A DNA stretch of 64,000 nt from positions 124,001 to 188,000 of the forward strand of contig NZ_JBCHVB010000003.1 of assembly GCF_039023475.1 (NCBI RefSeq). The letters run 5' to 3'. Numbering within the stretch: the first letter of the stretch is position 1; every line of letters begins with the position of its first letter. Of the stretch, positions 17,074-28,300 are shown piece after piece. The notes below the pieces were generated by a model. That model had not been told where the DNA came from, ran no database searches, and saw nothing but the letters and a program-made list of their open reading frames with translations. Both the position numbers and the translations under genes were made by a program. This DNA is from Erwinia sp039023475 (lineage in GTDB: Bacteria > Pseudomonadota > Gammaproteobacteria > Enterobacterales > Enterobacteriaceae).

Positions 17074-17724
17074 TCACTCTCTGTCTACCGGTGTGGTGCT
17101 GACGGAGGAGAGGTAGTTCAGCAGCGCAATATCGTTTTCCACGCCCAGTTTCATCATCGCTGACTTCTTCTGGCTACTGATGGTTTTGATGCTGCGGTTA
17201 AGCTTCTTGGCGATTTCAGTCACCAGGAAACCTTCGGCAAACAGGCGAAGAACCTCGCTCTCTTTTGGAGAAAGACGTTTGTCGCCGTAGCCGCCCGCGC
17301 TGATTTTCTCCAGCAGTTTGGCCACGCTGTCCGGCGTATACTTCTTCCCTTTTTGCAGGGCAGCCAGCGCTTTCGGCAGGTCGGTTGGTGCGCCCTGCTT
17401 CAGCACGATCCCTTCGATATCGAGATCCAGCACCGCGCTGAGGATCGCCGGGTTATTGTTCATGGTCAGAACAATGATCGACAGATCCGGGTAGTGACGT
17501 TTGATATATTTGATCAGCGTAATGCCGTCACCGTATTTCTCACCGGGCATCGACAGGTCGGTGATCAAAACGTTGGCATCAAGCTTGGACAAGCTGTTGA
17601 TTAAGGCTGTGGAATCTTCGAACTCACCAACTACATTAACCCATTCAATCTGTTCAAGTGACTTGCGAATACCGAACAGTACAATCGGGTGGTCATCGGC
17701 AATAATTACGTTCATGTTGTTCAT
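17074..17724 (-). CDS. rcsB: RcsB, response regulator of the Rcs phosphorelay
   Basis: 216 aa, NarL/FixJ family. Receiver domain (MNNMNVIIADDHPIVLFGIR, phospho-acceptor Asp in LITDLSMPG, KQGAPTDLPKAL) followed by a LuxR-type helix-turn-helix (LSPKESEVLRLFAEG, KKLNRSIKTISSQK). I chose the MNNMNV start because it matches E. coli. A longer frame extends into rcsD but is unsupported. The ATG is one base after the rcsD stop, with its AAGGTAA ribosome site inside the rcsD 3' end. It controls capsule, motility, envelope stress and often biofilm genes as a homodimer or with partners such as RcsA. Confidence 0.97.
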   Translation of the reverse strand: MNNMNVIIADDHPIVLFGIRKSLEQIEWVNVVGEFEDSTALINSLSKLDANVLITDLSMPGEKYGDGITLIKYIKRHYPDLSIIVLTMNNNPAILSAVLDLDIEGIVLKQGAPTDLPKALAALQKGKKYTPDSVAKLLEKISAGGYGDKRLSPKESEVLRLFAEGFLVTEIAKKLNRSIKTISSQKKSAMMKLGVENDIALLNYLSSVSTTPVDRE

Positions 17725-17725
17725 A

Positions 17726-20386
17726 TTATTGGTTACCTTGCTGCAGCAGATCGTTGACGTAGTGGTCAATCTCACTGGTGGTATTTTTAATGTTTGAATC
17801 GTCACACTCTGTAATGTGCTGTTCTAACGTTTCACAAAGCTGCTTGCCCGGTGTCAAATTGAGCATGGCAAACACGCCTTTCAGGCGATGTGCAGTCTGA
17901 GCAAGCGAACTCCAGTCCCTTTCCGCCGCCTCATTATACAATCTCTTTACATCATCTGGTACTGTATCGACGAAGAGCTGGAAGTATCCTGGTGCGAAAA
18001 GCTGAACCGCCCCCTGGTCTTCCTCCCACTCCGTCCCGGACTCATCCTCGGCAAGCTGTAGCTCAATCAGCTGCAGCAGCGCGTCCTGCATGGCGCTGCT
18101 GATATTGAAGTTCACCTTCAGCTGATTGTGCGAAAGCGAACTGAAGCCCACTTCATCATCCACAAGCAGAAGCGCCCACGGCGTCAGGCGCGTCGGATCG
18201 TCAGTGATCAGGAGATCGTGATCCTGACCCGAGAAGCGTTCATCCGGGGTAATACAGCTCGCGCCCCAGTTTTCAAGCTGATGAACCACGATTTTTCGGA
18301 CGTCATCCACCGTGATCTCAATCAGCGCCGTCAGGCCTTCCAGCAGTTTTTCTTCCTGTACCTGCTGGTTCTCTTCAGGCGCGTGGACCTCAATACTGTA
18401 GCGCGTACCAATATCAGGACGCGCCACAATAGAAAGATGGCCTCCCAGCTGTTTACACAGCTGTTTGCAGAGGAAAAACGCCAGGCCGGAAGCCTGGCCG
18501 AACCGATCCTGGCTGGTTTCGCCGAGGAAAGGAAAATCGTTATTGCCCATCTCATCCACGGTCAGGCCAGCGCCGGTATCAATAATTTCAATACTCAGAC
18601 GATCGGGAAGATCGGCCGGATGAGCGATTTCAATGCTGATCCGCCCCCAGGTGGTACTGGTGATGGAGTAGTGCAGCAGCGTTGACAGGATTTTATAGAG
18701 CGCACGCCGATCGCCGAAGCGAACTTCATCTACGTTCAGCCGGTTGCTGACCACCAGCTTCAACCCTTTACGCCGCAGGGAAGGGAGCGCCTCCAGCACC
18801 AGTTCGTCGAGCAGCGCCTGCAAATTAAACGCGCCGGCGTCCGGCGCCCAGTCGTGGGTTTCCAGCCGATTAAGCAGAACGATGTCATCGACAAGCCGGC
18901 TGAGCGCATGGGTCTCTTCCAGCGCGGACGCAATTTCCTCACCGGGCTGGTCAGCGCTTAATGCTTCAAGCTGCGTTATCACCTTCGTCAGCGGAGCGTT
19001 CAGCGCATGCCCCAGATTCTGCAACAGCTGCTGCCGCGTCTGGTGGTTTTTATCCAGCACCTGCTGCGCTTTCTGCAGCTTTTTATTCACCAGCAGTTCG
19101 CGGTCCTGATCGCGCATCATAAACAGCTGCGTGTTAGGAGAGAGCGCGCTGCGGGCGTGGCGGATTTCATAAACTTCATTGTTAACCGTGGCCTGCAAGA
19201 TGCCCTGATGCTGATCGGACATATTGATGATTTTTTGCAGGTTGAGATGCGGCAGCAGATGCTCGGCAATTTTGTTGCTGATAAGCGTACGATTATTGGC
19301 AAAATCATAGACCAGCAGGCCGACCGGCAGGCTGCCAACGATCTCTTCATTCAGCATTCTTAGCGAGTCCAGTTCGGCGCTCTGGTTTTCGCTCGGGCGC
19401 AATGATTGCTGACGCAGCAGGAACAGCCCACTCAGCGAGAGCAGCAGCAGCGCAAGATTCGCCAGCAGCGGCCACAGCAGATTATGCAACGTATCGCCAA
19501 TCAGGCCCATCAGCGGCACCCGATAGGTCAGCTGAAGCGGCGTGCTGGTCAACGAGGCGGCAATCTCAACGTACTTATTGCCCAGCGTAACTTTACTGTT
19601 ATGCCCAGTGTCGCTGTCTGTGGCGTCGCTGACGGGCACCACCGCGTCCTGCTTCAGCTGGAAATTTTCCAGCGGCATATTCAATGGGATCAAGTCGTTA
19701 ATAGGCAGATCGAAAGCAACCACCGTCGCCAGATGTCCCGGCTGATTGAAGGTGGTACGTACCGTAAAATAGTGATCGTTTTGCCAGCTAAAACGGCGCA
19801 GGGGAGAGAAGCTCTCGCGCTCATCAAGTGCGTTGGCCTGCTGGAGCATCTCTGCCCGCCGTGCTTCAACGATAGTGCTGATGGTGCTCTCTTTATAGCG
19901 GGTTGCCATATCCTTCAGCGGCAGGGTGGAAACCAGGATCATGCTGTTATCCTGACCGTTAAGAAAATACATTGACCAGGTGCTGTTCTCCGCGCCCCAA
20001 AGCGTATCGAGATAGTTGGACATGCGCAGCGTCATATCAAGCGTGCTGCTGTCATGGGAGCCAAAAATGAGCGCCTCGGTTTTACGTCGCGTTTTCTCAA
20101 GATAGTAAACGTCCGGACGCAGCCTGGTTTCCTGAAGGCTGTTAGGCGGCGTGCCTGCCGCGCTGGCCGCCAGATTTTCATAAATCTGCCAGGTGGCAAA
20201 CCGGTAGGTATCAATACGCTTTTGCATCGCATGGGTAATATCTTCCATGGCGTAGCGCTTGCCCTTCAGCCAGGCGTTCACCGAGTTATGGATCATAAAC
20301 CCGGAGGCCAGCAGCAGCACAAGAATAAATATCGCGAAAAAGCGCGTGACATTGCCTGACGTAAGCGGAAATTTGTATGGCAACAT
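17726..20386 (-). CDS. rcsD: RcsD, phosphotransfer protein of the Rcs phosphorelay
   Basis: 886 aa inner-membrane phosphotransferase relaying phosphate from RcsC to RcsB. TM helices near residues 15-33 and 305-325 enclose a periplasmic domain. A degenerate kinase-like module follows (no H-box histidine where RcsC has one; GLAFFLCKQL in the ATPase-like part). The C-terminal HPt domain has AQTAHRLKGVFAML (His833). It is first in the operon with rcsB. In E. coli the next gene upstream is micF/ompC; here an MFS gene and the whole adhesin locus intervene. Confidence 0.96.
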   Translation of the reverse strand: MLPYKFPLTSGNVTRFFAIFILVLLLASGFMIHNSVNAWLKGKRYAMEDITHAMQKRIDTYRFATWQIYENLAASAAGTPPNSLQETRLRPDVYYLEKTRRKTEALIFGSHDSSTLDMTLRMSNYLDTLWGAENSTWSMYFLNGQDNSMILVSTLPLKDMATRYKESTISTIVEARRAEMLQQANALDERESFSPLRRFSWQNDHYFTVRTTFNQPGHLATVVAFDLPINDLIPLNMPLENFQLKQDAVVPVSDATDSDTGHNSKVTLGNKYVEIAASLTSTPLQLTYRVPLMGLIGDTLHNLLWPLLANLALLLLSLSGLFLLRQQSLRPSENQSAELDSLRMLNEEIVGSLPVGLLVYDFANNRTLISNKIAEHLLPHLNLQKIINMSDQHQGILQATVNNEVYEIRHARSALSPNTQLFMMRDQDRELLVNKKLQKAQQVLDKNHQTRQQLLQNLGHALNAPLTKVITQLEALSADQPGEEIASALEETHALSRLVDDIVLLNRLETHDWAPDAGAFNLQALLDELVLEALPSLRRKGLKLVVSNRLNVDEVRFGDRRALYKILSTLLHYSITSTTWGRISIEIAHPADLPDRLSIEIIDTGAGLTVDEMGNNDFPFLGETSQDRFGQASGLAFFLCKQLCKQLGGHLSIVARPDIGTRYSIEVHAPEENQQVQEEKLLEGLTALIEITVDDVRKIVVHQLENWGASCITPDERFSGQDHDLLITDDPTRLTPWALLLVDDEVGFSSLSHNQLKVNFNISSAMQDALLQLIELQLAEDESGTEWEEDQGAVQLFAPGYFQLFVDTVPDDVKRLYNEAAERDWSSLAQTAHRLKGVFAMLNLTPGKQLCETLEQHITECDDSNIKNTTSEIDHYVNDLLQQGNQ

Positions 20387-20407
20387 AAGCGTAGCGTGAT
20401 ACCCCAG

Positions 20408-21562
20408 TTAACGTGTGATTGGCCGGGCGCTGGCGGCCACGACTAACAGCAGGATGGCAATAAGGCTAAAGGCCGTCGCCAGACTGGACCACTGTGAAAT
20501 AAAGCCAATCAGCGCCGGGCCTGCCAGAATACCTGCATAACCCAGGGTTGTCATGGAAGAAATCGCCAGATTCACCGGCATCGCCGTCTGCTTTCCTGCG
20601 GCGCTGAACATGATAGGCACGGCGTTTGATCCGCCCAGCCCTACCAGCACAAAACCGGCCAGCGCGGCAGTGCTGCCCGGCACCAGTACAGCCAGCATCA
20701 GTCCACCTGCAGCGCACAGCGAGCCGCAACAAAGCGTGGCGGTGCGGCCAAAGAAACTGACAATGCGATCGCCGTTCAGTCTGCCAAGTGTCATCGCGAC
20801 GGAAAAGAGCACGTAGCCCAGTCCCGCCTGCGAAGGGGGCAGGCCCCGGCTCTCGGTCAGAAACAGCGCTCCCCAATCCAGAATTGCCCCCTCCGACAGA
20901 AACAGAATAAAGCACAGCAGGCCCAGAAAAAGCACCCAACCGCGCGGCACCACAAAGAGAGGAGCGTCCGGCTGATGCAGTCGCTGATTCAGCAGATGAC
21001 GCTGACAGAATATCCAGAGCAGCAGCACCATCGCCGCCACCATGCCCACGGCCGCCAGCGGGGAAAAACCGGCCACAAGGCAGAGGCTGACCATGCCTGC
21101 ACCGGCAATTCCGCCCACGCTGTAAAAACCGTGAAAGCCGGACATCATCACGCGCCCGGAGGCTTTTTCGACCTCCACAGCCTGTATATTCATCGCGACA
21201 TCCACCAGGCCAATTGCCGCCCCGAACATCATCAGCGCCAGCGCAAGGCCAACCGGCGTGGAAAGGGTTGCCAGAAGCGGCAGTGCTATCAGAACGAATA
21301 GCGCGCCAGAGGTAATTACCCGGCGACAGCCAAAGCGGCCAACCAGTATACCGGTCAGCGGCATCGCGATAAGCGAGCCCAGTCCGGGGAAGAGCAGCAG
21401 TGTCCCCAGCGTACCTTCATTCAGCACCGCCCGCGCTTTGGCATAGGGAACCAGAGGTGCCCACGCGGCCATAGCTATCCCGGCAATAAAAAAGACCGTA
21501 CGGGTGGCCCGCTGCGTGGCAACTGAGCTGGGATTGGCAAGTGGAGCATCCAGTGTGGTCAT
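20408..21562 (-). CDS. MFS transporter, YbjJ/fucose-permease-like
   Basis: About 384 aa with twelve predicted hydrophobic segments and the loop 2-3 signature region GRFGCRR. HGFYSVGGIAGAG and the DWGALFLTE segment recall the YbjJ/FucP-like branch of the major facilitator superfamily. Substrate unknown. I start at MTTLDAPLAN, preceded by a GAGAG ribosome site; an upstream TTG would add eight poorly supported residues. It ends 21 bases before rcsD on the same strand, so read-through into rcsD-rcsB is possible. It is not part of the E. coli neighbourhood, so it is an insertion at this spot. Confidence 0.82.
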   Translation of the reverse strand: MTTLDAPLANPSSVATQRATRTVFFIAGIAMAAWAPLVPYAKARAVLNEGTLGTLLLFPGLGSLIAMPLTGILVGRFGCRRVITSGALFVLIALPLLATLSTPVGLALALMMFGAAIGLVDVAMNIQAVEVEKASGRVMMSGFHGFYSVGGIAGAGMVSLCLVAGFSPLAAVGMVAAMVLLLWIFCQRHLLNQRLHQPDAPLFVVPRGWVLFLGLLCFILFLSEGAILDWGALFLTESRGLPPSQAGLGYVLFSVAMTLGRLNGDRIVSFFGRTATLCCGSLCAAGGLMLAVLVPGSTAALAGFVLVGLGGSNAVPIMFSAAGKQTAMPVNLAISSMTTLGYAGILAGPALIGFISQWSSLATAFSLIAILLLVVAASARPITR

Positions 21563-22362
21563 TGTCTCTCTGTAAGCCTGTAACAATCGGCGCTACTTTT
21601 TAACACGTTTCTTATCTTTTAAGAAGAATTCTGCGGGGGGCTTTTCAGTACGAGGCACAGGCGAACCCGCATGAATCCACGCTGCTGGCCTATTTAACCT
21701 TGAAAAACGGCTCGGATAACAGAAATTTTCGCTTAAAGCGCGATTTCCGGATAACTCCTGGTATAGATATGCAATATCGTTACTTAACTCAAATCATTGG
21801 TATAGCATTAAAAAAAAGGTTTTTCCGCCGCTTTCTGATGGCGGGCCGATGATCTTTTGACCCGCTTTTTAAACGCTACTTTGAGAGAATTTTCACACTT
21901 TGACGGAAATTTTTTACTGGGAAAAATGAGGAAATAAAGGGACTGGCACCGCGTTTTTGCATTATGAGAACGCGTTTTTAGCATCACTTAACTCCAATTT
22001 CCCTCAGGTTAATCAACAAACTGTCGCTATAAACTGAAATTTTATTAACGTTTTTTGACAACTTACCGCTTCCTGAACTACGCCATGTGATTAATATTTT
22101 TTATCTATAGGATTAATAATAATCAACTCCACAAGAACGGAACTTTCTTACGCTTTGTAAAATAAAATTTATAAAAAAGACGCTTCATCAAATTCTGTTG
22201 CAATCTGCTTAACGCTTTACTGCCCTTGCGGGCTACTTGTGCACCGGGTGAAAACCTGACTTCCCTGAAGTCGGGCAACGCTTGATCCTCGCCTGAATTG
22301 AGAAGTTTTTCTTAATCTTGCGTACGGATACTTTATGTTTAATGGTGCACAAGAGGTTACTC
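21563..22362 (+). promoter_or_regulatory. Long AT-rich 5' region of the giant adhesin gene
   Basis: About 800 bases without a gene, markedly AT-rich between roughly 21.75 and 22.2 kb. That composition is typical of H-NS-silenced adhesin promoters. A lone TTGACA (22055-22060) has no good -10 at 16-18 bases, so I cannot fix a promoter. A 9-bp stem-loop (22255-22275, CCTGACTTC/GAAGTCGGG) lies about 90 bases before the ATG. The last 20 bases carry the leader GGTGCACAAGAGG shared with the second adhesin gene. Confidence 0.55.
22255..22275 (+). promoter_or_regulatory. Stem-loop in the adhesin 5' leader
   Basis: Perfect dyad GACTTC-CCT-GAAGTC, extended to nine pairs with one G.U. No U-tract follows. 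It could be an operator or an mRNA leader structure. Confidence 0.45.
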
Positions 22363-25300
22363 ATGGCTCAGCTCAATGATGGCAGCGTGGACATTCTGTC
22401 TCGCGATGATGGACAAATCCTTTCTCAGGCCAGCGCGGGCGGCTCACGTACCGTTCTGTTGGATCAACCCAGCGTGGTCAGGATTCACGGCACACGCGAT
22501 ATGGTTGCCGGATTTGAGCGACAGGGTAACGATCTCGTTTTGCACATGCGCGATGGCAGCGTGGTTCGTTATCAGCAATTTTTCTTTGATGACGTTGACG
22601 GCGACCACAGCGAACTGGTCTTTGACGACGGCGTTAACCCGCCTGAGCATGCCCTGTTCCCCGTAACCAGCGAAATAGCCGATGCGCAAACCGCGATGGC
22701 GCTGGCGCCGGAATATGAGTCCTTAGGTTCCATTGAACCACTTCTCCTTGCCGATACCGGGGCATCGGGCGGCGTGGTAACGGCTGCCGGTATCGGCGCA
22801 CTGGGTCTTGCGGGGATTGCCGTTGGCGCCATTGCCGGAGGCGGCGGCGGTGGTGGTGGCGGTGACGATGGAGACGGCGGCACCGTAACGCCGCCGGTTA
22901 CTCCCCCTGTGACGCCGCCGGTAACGCCACCCGTGACGCCTCCTGTCACCCCTCCTGCTACGCCAACCGTCACGCTTTCGCCTTTCACCGGCGATAATGT
23001 GCTGTCCCAGGCTGAAAAGGCCAGCAATCAGATATTGAGCGGGACGACCACCAATGCTGACGCAGGCAGCGTCGTGACCGTCACGCTTAATGGCAACACT
23101 TACAGCACCACAGTCAATGCGGACGGCAGCTGGAGTCTTTCTATCCCGGCGGCGGATCTGGCGCTATTGCCGCCAGGCAGCAATGCAATTAGCGTCAGCG
23201 TGACCAATGCCGATGGCAATACCGCCACAACCAGCGAAAATATCACCGTCCAGACCGGTATTACCGAGCCGGGCGCGCCAGCGATAACCATTGGGCTCTT
23301 CGCAGGCGACGATATTCTTGATGGGGCTGAAAAGCAGACTTCCCAGACGATCGGCGGCACCACCACAAACGTACAGCAGGGACAAACCGTCACGGTAAGC
23401 TTAGGCGGCGTCACCTATACGGCGACTGTAGGGGCAAACGGGGCCTGGAGCCTGTCGGTGCCTTCTTCCGCGCTGCAGGCGCTGAGCGCGGGTGACAGCA
23501 CTATCACCGCCAGCGTCAGCAATGCGGCAGGGGTAGTGGCCTCCGCTTCCCATCCCTTTACCGTTCTGCCCGTCACCCAGAGCAGCATCAGCGTCGGCGA
23601 TCTGAGCGGCGATGGCTATCTGAACGCCACCGAGGCGCAGTCTCCGCTCAGCGTTTCAGGCTTTACCACCGGCGTTCCGGCAGGCAGCATCATTAACATT
23701 ACGCTGGGTGGCCGTGAATACACCGCTACCACAGGCGCGGATGGCAGCTGGAGCCTCTCCATCCCTGCGGCGGACTTACAGCAACTGCCGCAGGGATCGA
23801 ATCTTGTCAGGGCCACCGTTACGCTTGCCGACGGCACTGTCGTCAGCAATACCCCTGCCGCCTCGCTCATTGTGGACACGGTTGCGCCCGTTATCAGTGT
23901 CGATTTGCCGTTTGGCGATGGTGTGTTAAGCGGCGCCGAGGCAGGGGCTACACAAACGCTGACCGGTAATACCGGGGCGAGCGGCGCGGGTCAGACCGTG
24001 ACCGTCACGCTCAATGGCACTCAGTATACCGGCACCGTCAACAATGACGGCAGCTGGAGCGTTCCGCTGCCGCCATCGGCGCTGCAAAATCTGCCACAGG
24101 GCAGCAATCCCATCACGGTCGTGGTAACCGATCCCGCCGGAAACAGCAGCACGTCCACCGCCCCGGTAAATGTGGTTACCGCGCCGCCATCCCTTTCGGT
24201 TACGCTGCCGGCCGGCCCGCTCAATGAGAATGACGTCAATGTCCCGCTCATTGTCAACGGCGTCAGCAGCGGCAGTGAAAGCATTACGCTGACCCTGAAC
24301 GGCGTCACCTATACCACTCAAGTTAATGCTGACGGAACCTGGAGTATCAGCGTTCCCGCCTCAGATTTGCAGCAGCTCCCCGACGAAAATTATCCGGTCA
24401 CCGTGACGTCAACGGATGCTTTTGGCAATACGGCTACCCGTGATGGCGCGCTGCAAATCGATACCACGGCACCCACGCTGACCGTGAGTCCAATCTCCGG
24501 CGACGGCTATGTGAATGCAGGCGAAATGGCGCTGCCGGTGGAGATTACCGGCACTACCGAGCCAGGTTCAACGGTGTTGGTGCGGTTTGACAGCGTTGAT
24601 GTCGCTGCGACGGTCGATCCGCTAACCGGAGCATGGACGGCGACGCTGACTGACGACATCAGAGCGGGCATTATCGACGGCACTTATATCGTGACCGTTA
24701 TCGCTACCGATGCGGCAGGTAATCAGAGCGAAACCTTAACCAGCGTCACCTTTATTACCGATGGCCCGAATCTGCCCACGCTGACGTTCGATCCGCTTAC
24801 CCCGGACGGTGAGCTGAACGGCGCGGAAGTGGCCGTGGACCAGGTACTGACCGGGACGACCAGTAACGTGCAGGCGGGAAGGGAGGTCACGCTGACGCTG
24901 GCAGGTGCAGGAACCTATACCGGCACGGTGCTGGCGGGAGGGAACTGGAGCATTACGCTGCCTGCCGACGTATTGCAGGGACTGGCAAACGGCACGCAGA
25001 ATTACACCGCCACCGTCGGCGATATCGCCGGGAACATGACCGCAGCAAGCGGCAGCTTTAATGTCGCCGTTGATAATACCGCCGCTTCGCTTTCCGTGGG
25101 CATTATCGCCGGGGATAACGCGCTTAACAGCGTAGAAGCTCAGGCGGATCTGACCATCAGCGGTAACAGCGTTGGGCTGGCGGAAAATACGCCGCTGACG
25201 GTGACATTTAACGGCAATAGTTACAGCGCTCTTGTTAACGCCAACGGCAGCTGGAGCGTAACGGTCCCGGCGGCCGATCTGGCTGGCCTTGCCAACGGCA

Positions 25301-28300
25301 GCTATGCCGTGACGGTTACAGGAACGGATGCCGCCAGTAATCCGGTGAGCAACGAAAGCGATCTCGTTGTACGGACCAACTTCCCGAATACGATTGAAAT
25401 TAATGCGCCGTTCGGCGACGGCATACTGAACGCGATTGAAACGGGCACTCCACAGGTGCTGACGGGCACGACCGGCGTGGCTTTTGCCGATCAGTCGGTG
25501 ACGGTAACGCTTAATGGCGTGGATTATCCTGCCACGGTGAATCCGGCAACGGGCGAGTGGCAGCTGACGCTTCTGCCGGAAGTGCTGCAAACGTTGCCGG
25601 AAGGCGGCGGTGACATCGTGGTAACGGTAACGGACTCACTGGGGAATAGCGTCACCGCCTCCACGCCACTCTCTGTCGATATCACGGCGCCTGCGCTGAC
25701 GGTGGCGGCGCTGGACAATGGCGGCACTGTTAACGGTCAGACGCAGAACCAGCCGCTGACGCTGAGCGGGACCGCTGAGCCGTTCAGCACCATCAGCGTG
25801 GTGCTGAACGGCGACAGCTATGTTACCGGGGCCAATGCTGACGGCAGCTGGAGTCTTGATATTGCCCCATCAACGCTACAGGCGCTGGATGACGGACGTT
25901 ACGATATTATCGTCAGCGCAACGGACAGCAGCGGTAATATCACCCCGGCTCAGGTTCAGGTAACGCTGGATACCACACCGCCAGCCGTGACGTTCACGCC
26001 GGTTTCCGATGACAGCTATCTCAACGCGGTTGAGCATGGCCAGCCGCTGACGTTAAACGGCACCGCAGAAACGGGCGCCGCCGTAGTGGTCACCCTGAAC
26101 GGCGTTGACTACACGGCGCTTTCTGATGCCGAAGGGAACTGGAGCGTCACCGTTGCGGCTGACGTGGTAAATGGTCTGGCGGACGGCGCTTACAGCGTCA
26201 GCGCAGCGGCGACCGACGTGGCAGGCAACGTGGCGGAAGCGACCCAGCCGCTGAACGTTATCGCCGGCGCTGCCAGCCTGCCTGCCATCAGCGTGGCGGC
26301 CTTCACCTCCGACGGCATACTTGACGGCGCGGAAAAGGAGCTGTCGCAATTTATTACCGGAACGACCCTCAACGTGCAGGCGGGACAAATCGTTACCGTC
26401 ACCCTGAACGCACAGCAATACGCCGGTACCGTGCAGGATGACGGCAGCTGGAGCGTTCTTGTGCCCGCCGGCGCCTTAACCACGCTGCCAAATGGCACCC
26501 AGAATTATAGTGTGACCGTCAGCGATGTGGCGGGTAACCCCGCCAGCGCCAGTGGCAACTTCGGCGTAGACGACAGCTTCAGCGCCATCGCCATCGGCAT
26601 CATCAGCGATGATAACCAGCTTAATTCGGTTGAGGCGCAGAACGATCTGGTTATTAGCGGCAGCACCCGTTTTGTCGCCTTTGGCGCACGTCTCCTGATG
26701 CGCTTCAACAATACGGATTATGAAACCACTACTAACGCAGACGGCAGCTGGAATATTACCGTTCCCGCCAGCACGCTGGCGGGCCTGCCGGTAGGCGAGC
26801 TGACCATCACCGCGACGGCAACGGACGTCAACGGTAACGAAATCACCACGACCCGCAGCCTCACCTCTGACGTCAATCCGGACTTCGGCATTACCCTGGA
26901 TCCGCCATTCGGCGACGGTACGCTTAACGGGGCGGAATCCCAAACCGACCAGACGCTGACCGGCACCACGGGCGCAACAGGCGAAGGGCAGACCATTAGC
27001 CTCGTTATTGGCGGCGTGGCCTATACCGGCACGGTGGATGCTAACGGTAACTGGTCCGTACTGCTGCCGAATGCGGCGCTTCAGGCGTTGCCGGAGGGCA
27101 ACAATGCGCTGAATATTACCGTCACGGATCAGGTCGGTAATTCGTCCTCACTGACCGGCAGCGTGGTCGTCGACACTATTGCTCCTGTCGTCACGGTGGA
27201 TGCCATTTCGGAGGATAACCGCCTTAGCCTGGCCGAGCTGGGCGAGACGCTGACCCTGACCGGCACCGGCAGAAACGGCGATCTTATTACCCTGACGTTC
27301 GACGGTGAGACGTACAGCGGTACGGTCAATGGGGCAGGCGCCTGGAGCATTGCCGTACCCGCCGCCGCGCTGACTGACCTGACCAATGGATCTTATGACT
27401 TTACGATTGTTGCCAGCGATCCGGCTGGTAATCAGACGACGCTAGTCCGCACGGTTGCCGTTGACATCACACCGCCAGCGTTAACGGTGGCCGACGTCTC
27501 CGGTGATGGCTATCTGAACGCCGCCGAAGGCAACCAGCCGCTGTTAATCGGCGGAACCAGCGAAGCGGGCGGCACGGTCGCCGTTGAGCTGAACAACGTT
27601 ACCTACACCACGGTTACGGCTACGGACGGTACCTGGACACTGACCATTCCTGCCACCGCCGTCGGCGCCCTGGCTGATGGCAGCTATACGCTAACGGTAA
27701 CGGCCAGCGATGCGGCGGGCAATACCACCCTGGCCACCGCGCCGCTCAACGTGGACAAGAGCATACCGTCCATTTCCGTTGCAGACGTGACGGCGAATAA
27801 TATCCTTGATGGCGCGGAACAGCAGGTCGATCAAATTATCAGCGGCACGACAAATAACGTCGGGGCGGGCCAGACGCTGACAGTAACCCTCAATAACGTG
27901 GACTATCCCACGACGGTTCAGGCCGGGGGCGCCTGGCAGGTCACGCTGCCCGCCGGGGCGCTGGCCGGGCTGACCAACGGTACGCAGACGCTGACGGTCA
28001 GCGTGACCGATGCCGCAGGCAACACTGGCACCACAGAGAAAACGTTCTCCGTAGATAACAGCCTCAGCAGCATCGCCATCGGTCCGCTGAGCGAGGATGG
28101 TTATCTGAACGCGGTTGAAGCGGCCAGCGATCTGACGGTGACCGGCGTCACGGCCAATGTGGCAGAAGGAAGCGTTGTCACCTTTACGCTTGGCGGCGAG
28201 AGCTACACCACAACGGTGAACGCTGACGGTAGCTGGACATTAACCATGCCTTCCGCCGATCTGCTTGCGCTTGATGATGGCGGGCTGACCGCGACCGCCA

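Noticed and set aside
21620..21633. TAAGAAGAATTCTG as an RcsAB box upstream of the adhesin gene
   Set aside because: About 10 of 14 matches to the consensus and very distant from the start; too weak despite the tempting context.
21825..21844. CCGCC/GGCGG hairpin with A-run as a minus-strand terminator
   Set aside because: No minus-strand gene ends there.
22055..22060. TTGACA as the -35 of the giant adhesin promoter
   Set aside because: No acceptable -10 at 16-18 bases; chance match in AT-rich DNA cannot be excluded.
22318..22362. TTG start giving a 15-residue longer giant adhesin
   Set aside because: The ATG at 22363 has an AAGAGG site at ideal spacing and matches the leader geometry of mini-bap. 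The extension would add the protein's only cysteine.
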